This document shows positions 16,695 to 24,108 of a stretch of 64,000 nucleotides of DNA, piece after piece. Every line of letters begins with the position of its first letter. The stretch's first letter is position 1. Where the stretch lies: contig OZ244883.1 in NCBI GenBank assembly GCA_965221375.1, positions 434,001 through 498,000 of the forward strand. Reading direction: 5' to 3'. The translations under genes were made by a program, and so were the position numbers. Under the pieces are notes generated by a model, which saw only the letters and a list, made by a program, of their open reading frames with translations, was not told the DNA's origin and made no database searches. Origin of the DNA: Poriferisulfidus sp965221375 (lineage in GTDB: Bacteria > Pseudomonadota > Gammaproteobacteria > Poriferisulfidales > Poriferisulfidaceae).

Positions 16695-17009
16695 ATGAAA
16701 ATTGAGTATACAAGAAAAATTATGCCATTATCATACCCCAATGACCCAAATATTATTTATTTTGAATATCTTACATACAAGAAACCACTTCAACTTGGAG
16801 AATCCCCATTAAAACAGAGATTGGGCATACGCATACCGCTTCGCAGTGCCGATATCAAGCCAGAGTCCTTCATAGTGCTGACCGCTCATTTTTTTCTGCG
16901 CGATAGCTTCGCGCAGCAATGGCGTGAGAGAAAATCGACCAGGTTGGCAATCCGCAAAAAATTGAGGTCGGTAAAAACCTATCCCCGAGAAAGTCAATCG
17001 CAAGTCTGA
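16695..17009 (+). other. possible gene fragment in AT-rich patch
   Basis: An ATG with AAAGGGA upstream opens a 104-codon frame. Its first 40 or so codons lie in conspicuously AT-rich DNA between the AbiEi gene and murU (KIEYTRKIMPLSYPNDPNII is an unremarkable soluble sequence); the rest runs antisense through the murU 3' end and looks like a chance extension. It could be the 5' stub of a gene lost on integration. No family recognised; it may be nothing. Confidence 0.2.
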
Positions 17010-17468
17010 TTGGGTGCAGATGCGGCCATGCTGCAGACAAAAATCTCCATCAGGGTTGTGGTCCGGATTATCGACCAGAACCAAGTGACCCAAATCTTCC
17101 ACGCCAAGTGCCGGTGGCGCAAAGACGTAATCCGTACAGATGTCGGCATTGACCACCCAGAAGGGTTCCGGTCCCAGCAACGGAAGCGCCTGGACAATCC
17201 CGCCACCGGTTTCAAGCGGGGGATCGGGTTCTTGAGAATATTGAATGCGGACATCGAACTGACTGCCGTCTCCCAAAGCCTCCTGAATTTGATTCCCCAG
17301 ATGCGAGAGGTTAATAACGATGTCGCGAATGCCGGCACGACTCAGTGCGTGCAGATGACGGACGATGATCGGTTCGCCGGCAACTTCGATCAAAGCTTTT
17401 GGCGTGTGGTCCGTCAGCGGGCGCAAACGTTCTCCGCGCCCGGCCGCCAGGATTATGGCGGACGTCAT
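16809..17468 (-). CDS. murU: N-acetylmuramate-1-phosphate uridylyltransferase
   Basis: Nucleotidyltransferase of the anabolic peptidoglycan-recycling route that turns MurNAc-1-P into UDP-MurNAc. Sugar-nucleotidyltransferase signature LAAGRGERLRPLTDHTPKAL at the N-terminus; Asp in WVVNADICTDY binds metal. 219 residues, matching MurU rather than the longer RmlA/GlmU proteins. It overlaps the kinase gene by four bases; the pair matches amgK-murU of Pseudomonas and confers fosfomycin tolerance there. Confidence 0.85.
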   Translation of the reverse strand: MTSAIILAAGRGERLRPLTDHTPKALIEVAGEPIIVRHLHALSRAGIRDIVINLSHLGNQIQEALGDGSQFDVRIQYSQEPDPPLETGGGIVQALPLLGPEPFWVVNADICTDYVFAPPALGVEDLGHLVLVDNPDHNPDGDFCLQHGRICTQSDLRLTFSGIGFYRPQFFADCQPGRFSLTPLLREAIAQKKMSGQHYEGLWLDIGTAKRYAYAQSLF

Positions 17469-18445
17469 GGGGTCTCCACCGGCAGTCGCGTTACCAACTG
17501 GCCGAATTCTTTTAATTCCGAATACTGGGCGCAGATGTTTCGGACGTAATCCATGATGCGAGGCACATCATTTAAGTAGGCGGGCTTGCCGTCGCGGTGA
17601 CACAGCCTGGCAAAAATACCAATGGCCTTGAGGTGGCGCTGTACCCCCATCCAATCAAACCACTCACCAAACTGCCGGGCATCCACCTCTTGGTCGAGAA
17701 TGCCTCGTTGCCAAGCTTGCTGCAGATACTGCTCCACCCATGTGCGCACTTGAGTATCGGGCCATGCGATGTAGCAGTCTCTTAATAAGGAAACCAAATC
17801 GTAACTGACAGGCCCCCAGACTGCATCCTGGTAATCCAAAACGCCGGGATTGGGTTCTGTCACCATCAGATTCCGGGAGTGATAATCCCGATGCACAAAA
17901 ACACAGGGCTGCTCCAAGGCTTTGGCAATGAGTCGGTTCCATGTGGTTTCAATCACGGTCTGCTCTTCGTCCGATCCGGCCCACTGGAGGTGGCGGGCCA
18001 GATACCAGTCGGTGAATAAATTCAGTTCTTGGCGTAGCAGCCGGTCATCATAGGGGGGCAATGTACGGCGGGGCAATTCCTGAATACGCAGCAAAGCGTC
18101 GATGGCATCGGTGTAAAGCGAGTCTGCGCTCTCACGATTCAACTGGGCTAAATACTGTGCGTCGCCAAGGTCCTCCAGGAGCAAAAATCCTTGGGCTTCG
18201 TCTTGGGCATAGAGGGCCGGAGCATGAACGCCCGCTTCCTGTAGATAGCGGGTAATCACCAGATAGGTATCAAGTGGCTCCTTGTCTGGCGGGGCATCCA
18301 TGAGAACCCAACTTTGGTCGGGGGCGTGCACCCGAAAATAACGGCGGAAACTTGCATCGCCCGCAAGCAGGCTCAACTTCAGTTCGGTCAAGCCGAGGCT
18401 TTGACGTGCCCAGTTTTCCGCCTGATGCAGTCGAAGATCATTCAT
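17465..18445 (-). CDS. amgK: cell-wall amino-sugar kinase AmgK
   Basis: Aminoglycoside-phosphotransferase-fold kinase acting on N-acetylmuramic acid at the anomeric position, paired with MurU. Catalytic HRDYHSRNLMV and metal-binding VLDYQDAVWGP are intact; an N-terminal lobe with GDASFRRYFRV is typical. I use the ATG at 18445 (326 residues); a TTG at 18535 would add 30 residues but has no better ribosome-binding site. Pathway assignment rests on the tandem arrangement with murU. Confidence 0.85.
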   Translation of the reverse strand: MNDLRLHQAENWARQSLGLTELKLSLLAGDASFRRYFRVHAPDQSWVLMDAPPDKEPLDTYLVITRYLQEAGVHAPALYAQDEAQGFLLLEDLGDAQYLAQLNRESADSLYTDAIDALLRIQELPRRTLPPYDDRLLRQELNLFTDWYLARHLQWAGSDEEQTVIETTWNRLIAKALEQPCVFVHRDYHSRNLMVTEPNPGVLDYQDAVWGPVSYDLVSLLRDCYIAWPDTQVRTWVEQYLQQAWQRGILDQEVDARQFGEWFDWMGVQRHLKAIGIFARLCHRDGKPAYLNDVPRIMDYVRNICAQYSELKEFGQLVTRLPVETP

Positions 18446-18607
18446 TTTCAGAATATGGTCGTCATTGACGCTAGAAATTTGTTTGGGGTCGGCCAACCGC
18501 GGCAAAGGGAGATGCTGCGTTACAGTGGAATTCAAAAACGTCTGGTTTTTTGAGAGCGTCTTCTATGTGTTGACTGCGTTGGCAGTTCTGACCCACTGGG
18601 CATTGAC

Positions 18608-18826
18608 TTACTGTTTTATGTCAAGGCCGATAGGGGCATCCCAGTCGTACCGTGGTTGAATCTCTTCGATGTTCTCAAGATAATCCGGCAGTTCGGCAAT
18701 TTGAATTAGGTCTTCATACTGGCGCAACGCTTCCTCATGGAGTTGCATAACTTCAACATCACTCAGTTTCTTCATGGGGTTTGGTGTGTCGGAATGTTTC
18801 ATAGACCGATGTTTGGGATTTTTCAT
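18608..18826 (-). CDS. small acidic protein, unknown
   Basis: Up to 72 residues; ATG codons at 18826, 18802 and 18775 are all possible starts. The core (KKLSDVEVMQLHEEALRQYE) looks like a charged helix, and the C-terminus has QPRYDWDAPIGLD. No family recognised, no strong ribosome-binding site. It occupies the place upstream of rpmF where many proteobacteria have yceD, but on the opposite strand and without resemblance to it. Confidence 0.45.
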   Translation of the reverse strand: MKNPKHRSMKHSDTPNPMKKLSDVEVMQLHEEALRQYEDLIQIAELPDYLENIEEIQPRYDWDAPIGLDIKQ

Positions 18827-19008
18827 GGGTAATCCGTTCGCTTGAACTCTTAAGTCAGCGCCGATTACTTCATTCTATTCACGATTAATCAGTTGTGCAA
18901 GGGTGCTGCCGCATTCTGGGCACCTAACCCGCCTCTTTGACGTTTCCGTTACAATAAGCCCTCCAAAATAATGCCTGCGACGACTGAGTCGCGCATTTAA
19001 ATCCAATC

Positions 19009-19218
19009 ATGGCCGTACAAAAAAGTCGTAAAAGTCGTTCCAAGCGTGATATGCGCCGTTCGCATCACGCCTTGACACAAGCAACGGTATCGGAGGACCC
19101 GACGACGGGGACTCGGCATCGTCGACATCATATTGCCGAAGACGGCTATTATCGGGGTCGCAAAATTTTTGAGGTCAAACAGCCGCAGGACGAGTCTGCC
19201 GACGAAGCGGACGCCTGA
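19009..19218 (+). CDS. rpmF: 50S ribosomal protein L32
   Basis: 69 residues with the conserved start AVQKSRKSRSKRDMRRSHHA and the HHIAEDGYYRGRKI segment. The C-terminus carries an extra acidic tail (DESADEADA). The four zinc cysteines of some L32 proteins are absent, i.e. the C-minus form. First gene of an rpmF-plsX-fabH run; the usual upstream yceD is missing. A TACAAT about 55 bases upstream may be its -10. Confidence 0.95.
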   Translation: MAVQKSRKSRSKRDMRRSHHALTQATVSEDPTTGTRHRRHHIAEDGYYRGRKIFEVKQPQDESADEADA

Positions 19219-19259
19219 CGCGCAGTTTCGATATCGTCCGCTGTCTGGCGGATTCTTTC

Positions 19260-20294
19260 ATGGTTGATATTCCTACGATCGCGTTGGACGTGATGGGGGG
19301 AGACTATGGCGCGGACAGCGTCTTGCCGGCCGCGGCTGCCCGCATCAAAGCCGATTCAGCGGTGCGTCTGATTCTGGTGGGCGATGAATCTCTGATCGGC
19401 GAACATTTAGAAAAATTAAACGTTGTCGACTCGCAGCGTCTGATTGTGCATCACGCTCCCGAACAGGTGGAAATGGGAGAGCCGCCCTCGCAAGCTTTGC
19501 GCAACAAGAAAAATTCTTCGATGCGGGTGGGTTTGGATCTTTTGAAACAGGGTGAGGCGCAGGCTTTCGTCAGTGCCGGCAATACGGGTGCGTTGGTGGC
19601 CATGTCGCGTTTTGTCGTGAAAATGCTGCCGGGGATCGACCGCCCGGCGATTCAGACGATTGTGCCGGCCACCCAGACACACACACATATCCTGGATTTG
19701 GGAGGCAATGTGGACTGTCGTCCCGAAATGCTTCTGCAGTTCGCGGTGATGGGGAATGTGGTGGCGCAGGAGTTGGACGAGAATGCGTCTCCCAAAATTG
19801 GATTGCTGAATGTCGGGGCAGAAGCGATCAAGGGCAATCGCCAGGTACAGGAAGCGGACGGATTACTTCGCGAGAGCGGTTTAAACTACATTGGGTATGT
19901 GGAGGGAGACGATATTTTTTGCGGGGATGTGGATGTCGTTGTCTGCGATGGTTTCGTCGGTAACATCTCCCTTAAAACCACGGAAGGGGTGGTGAACATG
20001 CTGGTGCGTTTTCTCAGGAAAAAATATACAACGGGCATTTATGGTCGTCTGGCGATGCTGGCGTCGGCGCCGATTCTGCGCAGTTTCCAGGGTCATTTTG
20101 ATCCTCGACGTTACAACGGCGCGAGTCTTTTAGGTCTGCGTCAGGTGGTCATCAAAAGTCATGGCGGTGCGGATGAGTTCAGTTTCGAGTACGCTATCAA
20201 GCGTGCGCAACAGGAAGTGAAGCGCGCGTTGCCCGAGCGCATTGCGCAGCATCTCAATGCTGCCGAGGCGCACGAGACAAAAGAAGGAGCTTGA
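19260..20294 (+). CDS. plsX: phosphate acyltransferase PlsX
   Basis: Makes acyl-phosphate from acyl-ACP for phospholipid synthesis. ALDVMGGDYGAD at the N-terminus, NTGALVAMSR and the C-terminal SHGGADEFSFEYAI are family signatures. 344 residues. Follows rpmF by 41 bases and is followed by fabH two bases after its stop. Confidence 0.96.
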   Translation: MVDIPTIALDVMGGDYGADSVLPAAAARIKADSAVRLILVGDESLIGEHLEKLNVVDSQRLIVHHAPEQVEMGEPPSQALRNKKNSSMRVGLDLLKQGEAQAFVSAGNTGALVAMSRFVVKMLPGIDRPAIQTIVPATQTHTHILDLGGNVDCRPEMLLQFAVMGNVVAQELDENASPKIGLLNVGAEAIKGNRQVQEADGLLRESGLNYIGYVEGDDIFCGDVDVVVCDGFVGNISLKTTEGVVNMLVRFLRKKYTTGIYGRLAMLASAPILRSFQGHFDPRRYNGASLLGLRQVVIKSHGGADEFSFEYAIKRAQQEVKRALPERIAQHLNAAEAHETKEGA

Positions 20295-20296
20295 TC

Positions 20297-21247
20297 ATGC
20301 AGCATGCCGCCATTGTCGGAACCGGTTCCTATCTTCCGGAGAACGTGGTGACCAATCAGGATCTGGAGCAGCGGGTCGACACCACAGACCAATGGATTCG
20401 GGAGCGCACGGGCATTCTGCAGCGGCATATCGCAAACGAGCAAGAGACCACGGCCTACATGGGGACGACGGCGGCCCGCCAAGCGATGGAGGCGGCCGAT
20501 GTCAAAGCCGGTGATATCGATTTGATTGTGTTGGCGACCACCACGCCTGATCAGGTCTTTCCCAGCACCGCCTGCCAGATTCAAAAACAGCTGGGTGTCA
20601 ACAACTGTCCCGCCTTTGATGTGCAGGCGGTCTGCAGCGGCTTTATTTATGGATTGGATATTGCCCGCCGCCACATTGCGACGGGCGGCGGACAAACCGC
20701 GCTGGTAATCGGAGCGGAGGTGTTGTCGCGGATTGTGGACTGGAACGATCGCAGCACCTGCGTTCTGTTCGGTGATGGGGCGGGCGCCGTGTTGCTGCAG
20801 GCGAGCGAGGAGCCGGGTATTCTTTCGACCCACATGCATGCAGATGGTCGACACGATTATCTGCTGCAGGTGCCGGTGCAGGTGGACGGTGAGGCAGGGC
20901 CTTTTATCGAGATGAAAGGCAACGAAGTGTTCCGGATGGCGGTTAATACTTTGGGCCGGATCGTGGACGAGACACTGGCCGCCAATCAAATGGATCGACA
21001 CGAAGTCGATTGGCTGGTTCCACATCAGGCCAACCATCGCATTATCGCGGCGACGGCCCGCAAACTGGACTTGCCTCTGGAGCGTGTGGTCATTACCGTA
21101 GACCGCCACGGCAACACCTCGGCGGCTTCGGTGCCGCTGGCGTTGGATCAGGCCGTACGGGACGGGCGCATTCAAACAGGAGACATCTTGATGTTGGAGG
21201 CGTTTGGGGGCGGTTTTACGTGGGGGTCGGCGCTGATCCGCTATTAG
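20297..21247 (+). CDS. fabH: beta-ketoacyl-ACP synthase III
   Basis: Starts fatty-acid elongation by condensing acetyl-CoA with malonyl-ACP. Catalytic Cys in DVQAVCSGFIYGL (about residue 112), His in VPHQANHRI and Asn in DRHGNTSAAS. I use the ATG at 20297 (316 residues), seven bases after AAGGAG, rather than the upstream in-frame TTG. The fabD-fabG-acpP-fabF genes that usually follow are not here; uvrC comes next. Confidence 0.96.
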   Translation: MQHAAIVGTGSYLPENVVTNQDLEQRVDTTDQWIRERTGILQRHIANEQETTAYMGTTAARQAMEAADVKAGDIDLIVLATTTPDQVFPSTACQIQKQLGVNNCPAFDVQAVCSGFIYGLDIARRHIATGGGQTALVIGAEVLSRIVDWNDRSTCVLFGDGAGAVLLQASEEPGILSTHMHADGRHDYLLQVPVQVDGEAGPFIEMKGNEVFRMAVNTLGRIVDETLAANQMDRHEVDWLVPHQANHRIIAATARKLDLPLERVVITVDRHGNTSAASVPLALDQAVRDGRIQTGDILMLEAFGGGFTWGSALIRY

Positions 21248-21253
21248 CCGGTC

Positions 21254-23095
21254 ATGGCCTCCGGGACAGTTCAGGAGTTTGATGCTCAGGAATTTCTCCG
21301 AACTTTGACGCATGCTCCGGGCATCTACCGTATGCTCGATGCGTCCGATACAGTGTTGTACGTGGGCAAGGCCCGCGATTTAAAAAAGCGCGTCTCCAGT
21401 TATTTCCGCGGTTCCGCTTCTCTGGGCCCGCGCACCCGGCGCATGATTGCGCAGACCCGGCGCGTGGAAGTCACGGTCACGGCAAACGAATCCGAGGCTT
21501 TGCTGCTGGAGAACACCCAGATCAAACAGCATCATCCGCGCTACAACATTCTGTTGCGCGATGACAAGAGTTATCCCTACATTTATGCGTCCACGCAGCA
21601 CACCTATCCGGGTTTGTCCTTTTATCGGGGCCGGCGTCGACGCCAGGGGCGCACGTTCGGGCCGTACGCCAGTGTGGGAGCCTTGCGCGAAACCTTGAGC
21701 AGTCTGCAGAAGTTGTTTCGTATCCGGCAGTGTTCCGACAGTTTTTTCAGCAACCGTACCCGCCCGTGTCTGCAGTATCAGATCAAACGCTGTACGGCTC
21801 CTTGTGTGGACTACATTTCCCCGGAAGATTACCGCAAGGATGTTGACTTAACCTTGCGTTTTTTGGAAGGCCGCAATGAAGAAGTGCTGCAGGATATGAC
21901 CCAACGCATGGATCAGGCTGCACAGCAGCAGCAGTACGAAGAAGCGGCGGAATGGCGTGACCGGGTACATGCTTTGCGAGAGATCTGCCAACGGTATCGA
22001 ACCAGTGCCGGAGCCGGCCGGTTTGATGTGGTGGCGGCGGTGTGCGAGGGCGGTTTGTACTGTGTGCAGATCGGGACGTTTCGTGATGGTGTCCACCGAG
22101 GCAATCGCAGCCATTTCCCCACGGTTTCGGGAGAGGATGTGGAGGCGCCGGAATTATTGCGCGGATTTCTGGGTCAGTATTACCTGGATCGGGTTCCTCC
22201 TGCTGAGATTCTGCTCAATCACCCGGTGCCGGATCAGGCGGCGCTGGAGCAATGGCTCAGCGATAAGGCGCAAAGCAAGGTGCGACTGCGCAGCGAAGTG
22301 CGGGGTCGACGTCGGGCGCAGGTGGAATTGGCTCAACGCAATGCACAACAGTCCATTGCGACACGTCTGCAGTCTCGGGCCGGTGTGCGCGAGCGCTTGG
22401 AAGCTTTGGCTCAGGCTCTGCTGTTGGATGGCATGCCGACGCGGCTGGAGTGTTTTGATATCAGCCATACGCGCGGCGAAGCGACGGTTGCGTCCTGCGT
22501 GGTGTTTACAACGGAGGGGCCCAGCAAGTCGGAGTACCGCCGTTTCAATATTACCGGGATTACTCCCGGGGATGATTACGCAGCCTTGCGCACGGCATTG
22601 ACACGTCGTTATGCGCGAGTGAAGGCAGGGGAATACCCTCCGCCGGATGTGCTATTTATTGATGGCGGCAAGGGGCAGGTCTACGCGGCGCGCGAAGCGT
22701 TGGACGCACTGGACATCCAAAACATCGTGCTGACCGGAATCGCCAAGGGCGAAGGTCGTCGACCCGGTCTGGAGACTTTGTTTGCGGATACGATGGAGGA
22801 GCCGCTGCATTTGCCGGAGCATTCGATTGCCCTGCACCTGATCCAGCAGATTCGCGATGAAGCGCATCGCTTCGCGATTACCGGACATCGGAGACGACGC
22901 GCACGTCGCCGTACGGAGTCGCCCTTGGAAGAAATTCCGGGAGTCGGCGCACATCGTCGGCAAAGTTTGTTAAGGTATTTCGGTGGTTGGCAGGGGATTC
23001 GCGATGCAACGGCCGATGAGTTGGCTCGCGTGCCGGGAATCGGGCCCGGGCTGGCGCACCAGATTTACGATTATCTTCACGAAACAGAGCAATGA
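21254..23095 (+). CDS. uvrC: excinuclease ABC subunit C
   Basis: Dual-incision nuclease of nucleotide-excision repair. Order: GIY-YIG domain (APGIYRMLDA, VLYVGKARDLKKRV), Cys-rich stretch at 140-180 (RPCLQYQIKRCTAPCV), UvrB-binding motif (QQQQYEEAAEWRDRV), RNase H-like domain with FDISHTRGE and FIDGGKGQ, and two helix-hairpin-helix motifs (IPGVGAHRRQSLL, VPGIGPGLAHQI). 613 residues, complete. Confidence 0.97.
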   Translation: MASGTVQEFDAQEFLRTLTHAPGIYRMLDASDTVLYVGKARDLKKRVSSYFRGSASLGPRTRRMIAQTRRVEVTVTANESEALLLENTQIKQHHPRYNILLRDDKSYPYIYASTQHTYPGLSFYRGRRRRQGRTFGPYASVGALRETLSSLQKLFRIRQCSDSFFSNRTRPCLQYQIKRCTAPCVDYISPEDYRKDVDLTLRFLEGRNEEVLQDMTQRMDQAAQQQQYEEAAEWRDRVHALREICQRYRTSAGAGRFDVVAAVCEGGLYCVQIGTFRDGVHRGNRSHFPTVSGEDVEAPELLRGFLGQYYLDRVPPAEILLNHPVPDQAALEQWLSDKAQSKVRLRSEVRGRRRAQVELAQRNAQQSIATRLQSRAGVRERLEALAQALLLDGMPTRLECFDISHTRGEATVASCVVFTTEGPSKSEYRRFNITGITPGDDYAALRTALTRRYARVKAGEYPPPDVLFIDGGKGQVYAAREALDALDIQNIVLTGIAKGEGRRPGLETLFADTMEEPLHLPEHSIALHLIQQIRDEAHRFAITGHRRRRARRRTESPLEEIPGVGAHRRQSLLRYFGGWQGIRDATADELARVPGIGPGLAHQIYDYLHETEQ

Positions 23096-23098
23096 GCA

Positions 23099-23650
23099 AT
23101 GGTTGAGGCGACGATTCCCAATGGATTGACCGCTTTGCGGATTGTCTTGATTCCGGTGCTGGTGGGGATTTTTTTCATCCCCGAGTGGGGGCACCAGGCG
23201 GCGGCGATTGTTTTTGCTTTGGCCAGTTTGACGGATTGGGCGGATGGCTATTTGGCGCGCCGTCTGCAACAACACTCGGCGTTTGGTGCGTTTTTGGATC
23301 CGGTGGCGGATAAATTGTTGGTTTGTATTGCTTTAGTGCTGCTGGTCTCACGCGATAACAGTTTGTGGTTGGTCGCTCCCGCCTGTGTCATCATCGGTCG
23401 GGAAATCGCCATATCGGCATTGCGCGAATGGTTGGCGGGAACCCATCGCCAAAAACGAATCGCAGTTTCCTGGTTGGGGAAGATCAAGACCACGCTGCAG
23501 CTGGCCTCTCTGTTTTTACTGCTGTGGGCGGAATCGGTGCTGACCGATCCCATCTATGTGTGGGGTTTGGGATTGCTGGGAGCGGCCGCTTTAATGACGC
23601 TGATTTCGATGGTCTACTACATGAGGATGGCTTTGCGCGAAGCGGTGTAG
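23099..23650 (+). CDS. pgsA: CDP-diacylglycerol-glycerol-3-phosphate phosphatidyltransferase
   Basis: Integral membrane enzyme for phosphatidylglycerol phosphate synthesis. The CDP-alcohol transferase motif runs from DWADGYLARR through GAFLDPVADK; N-terminal PNGLTALRIVLIPVL is typical. 183 residues with about five membrane segments. It begins three bases after uvrC, an association common in gammaproteobacteria. Confidence 0.95.
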   Translation: MVEATIPNGLTALRIVLIPVLVGIFFIPEWGHQAAAIVFALASLTDWADGYLARRLQQHSAFGAFLDPVADKLLVCIALVLLVSRDNSLWLVAPACVIIGREIAISALREWLAGTHRQKRIAVSWLGKIKTTLQLASLFLLLWAESVLTDPIYVWGLGLLGAAALMTLISMVYYMRMALREAV

Positions 23651-23654
23651 GCGT

Positions 23655-23681
23655 TTGAAAAAGTGATGGGTGTGCTACAAT
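23655..23681 (+). promoter_or_regulatory. probable rpsO promoter
   Basis: TTGAAA (23655-23660) and TACAAT (23676-23681) with a 15-base spacer, about 58 bases ahead of rpsO. The -10 is good; the spacing is short. Confidence 0.45.
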
Positions 23682-23738
23682 GCGCCGCTCAATTGAACGG
23701 GCGCGCAAGCGTCACCATTTGCTGGGAACCGCTTCCGC

Positions 23739-24008
23739 ATGTCACTTTCTGCTGCAGAAAAATCCGCCATTGTTGAAAAATACCGGCGTAGTCCGGAAGA
23801 TGTCGGCTCGCCCGAGGTGCAGGTGGCCTTGTTGACCACCCGGATCAATCAGGTGATGCAGCATTTTGAGACGCATCCAAAAGATCGGCACTCTCGCCAT
23901 GGCCTGATGAAAATGGTCCAGGCGCGTCGCGGATTGCTGAAGCATTTGCGCCAGCGCGATCAAGCACGCTACGCGACACTGATTGAATCTCTCGGCTTGC
24001 GCCGTTGA
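23739..24008 (+). CDS. rpsO: 30S ribosomal protein S15
   Basis: 89 residues. Family signatures: GSPEVQVALLTTRINQVMQHF and DRHSRHGLMKMVQARRGLL, ending YATLIESLGLRR. S15 organises the 16S rRNA central domain and in E. coli represses its own translation through the mRNA leader. Followed by a hairpin and pnp, as in most gammaproteobacteria. Confidence 0.98.
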   Translation: MSLSAAEKSAIVEKYRRSPEDVGSPEVQVALLTTRINQVMQHFETHPKDRHSRHGLMKMVQARRGLLKHLRQRDQARYATLIESLGLRR

Positions 24009-24046
24009 TTCTGGTACTGGACCAGCCCCCTAGAATTGCTGCAATC

Positions 24047-24073
24047 ACCCGACCGCTCCCAGCTTCGGGTTTT
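24047..24073 (+). terminator. hairpin between rpsO and pnp
   Basis: ACCCGA pairs with TCGGGT across a 12-base loop and is followed by a short T run. It matches the position of the attenuating rpsO terminator of E. coli; it is weak and probably leaky, letting transcription reach pnp. Confidence 0.5.
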
Positions 24074-24108
24074 GTCTGCTGTGTAAATTTTTTTATTCTC
24101 TATTTTTT

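Noticed and set aside
20159..21313. 384-codon antisense frame opposite plsX and fabH
   Set aside because: fabH is complete with its catalytic residues on the plus strand; the antisense frame is low-complexity Arg/Gln/His.
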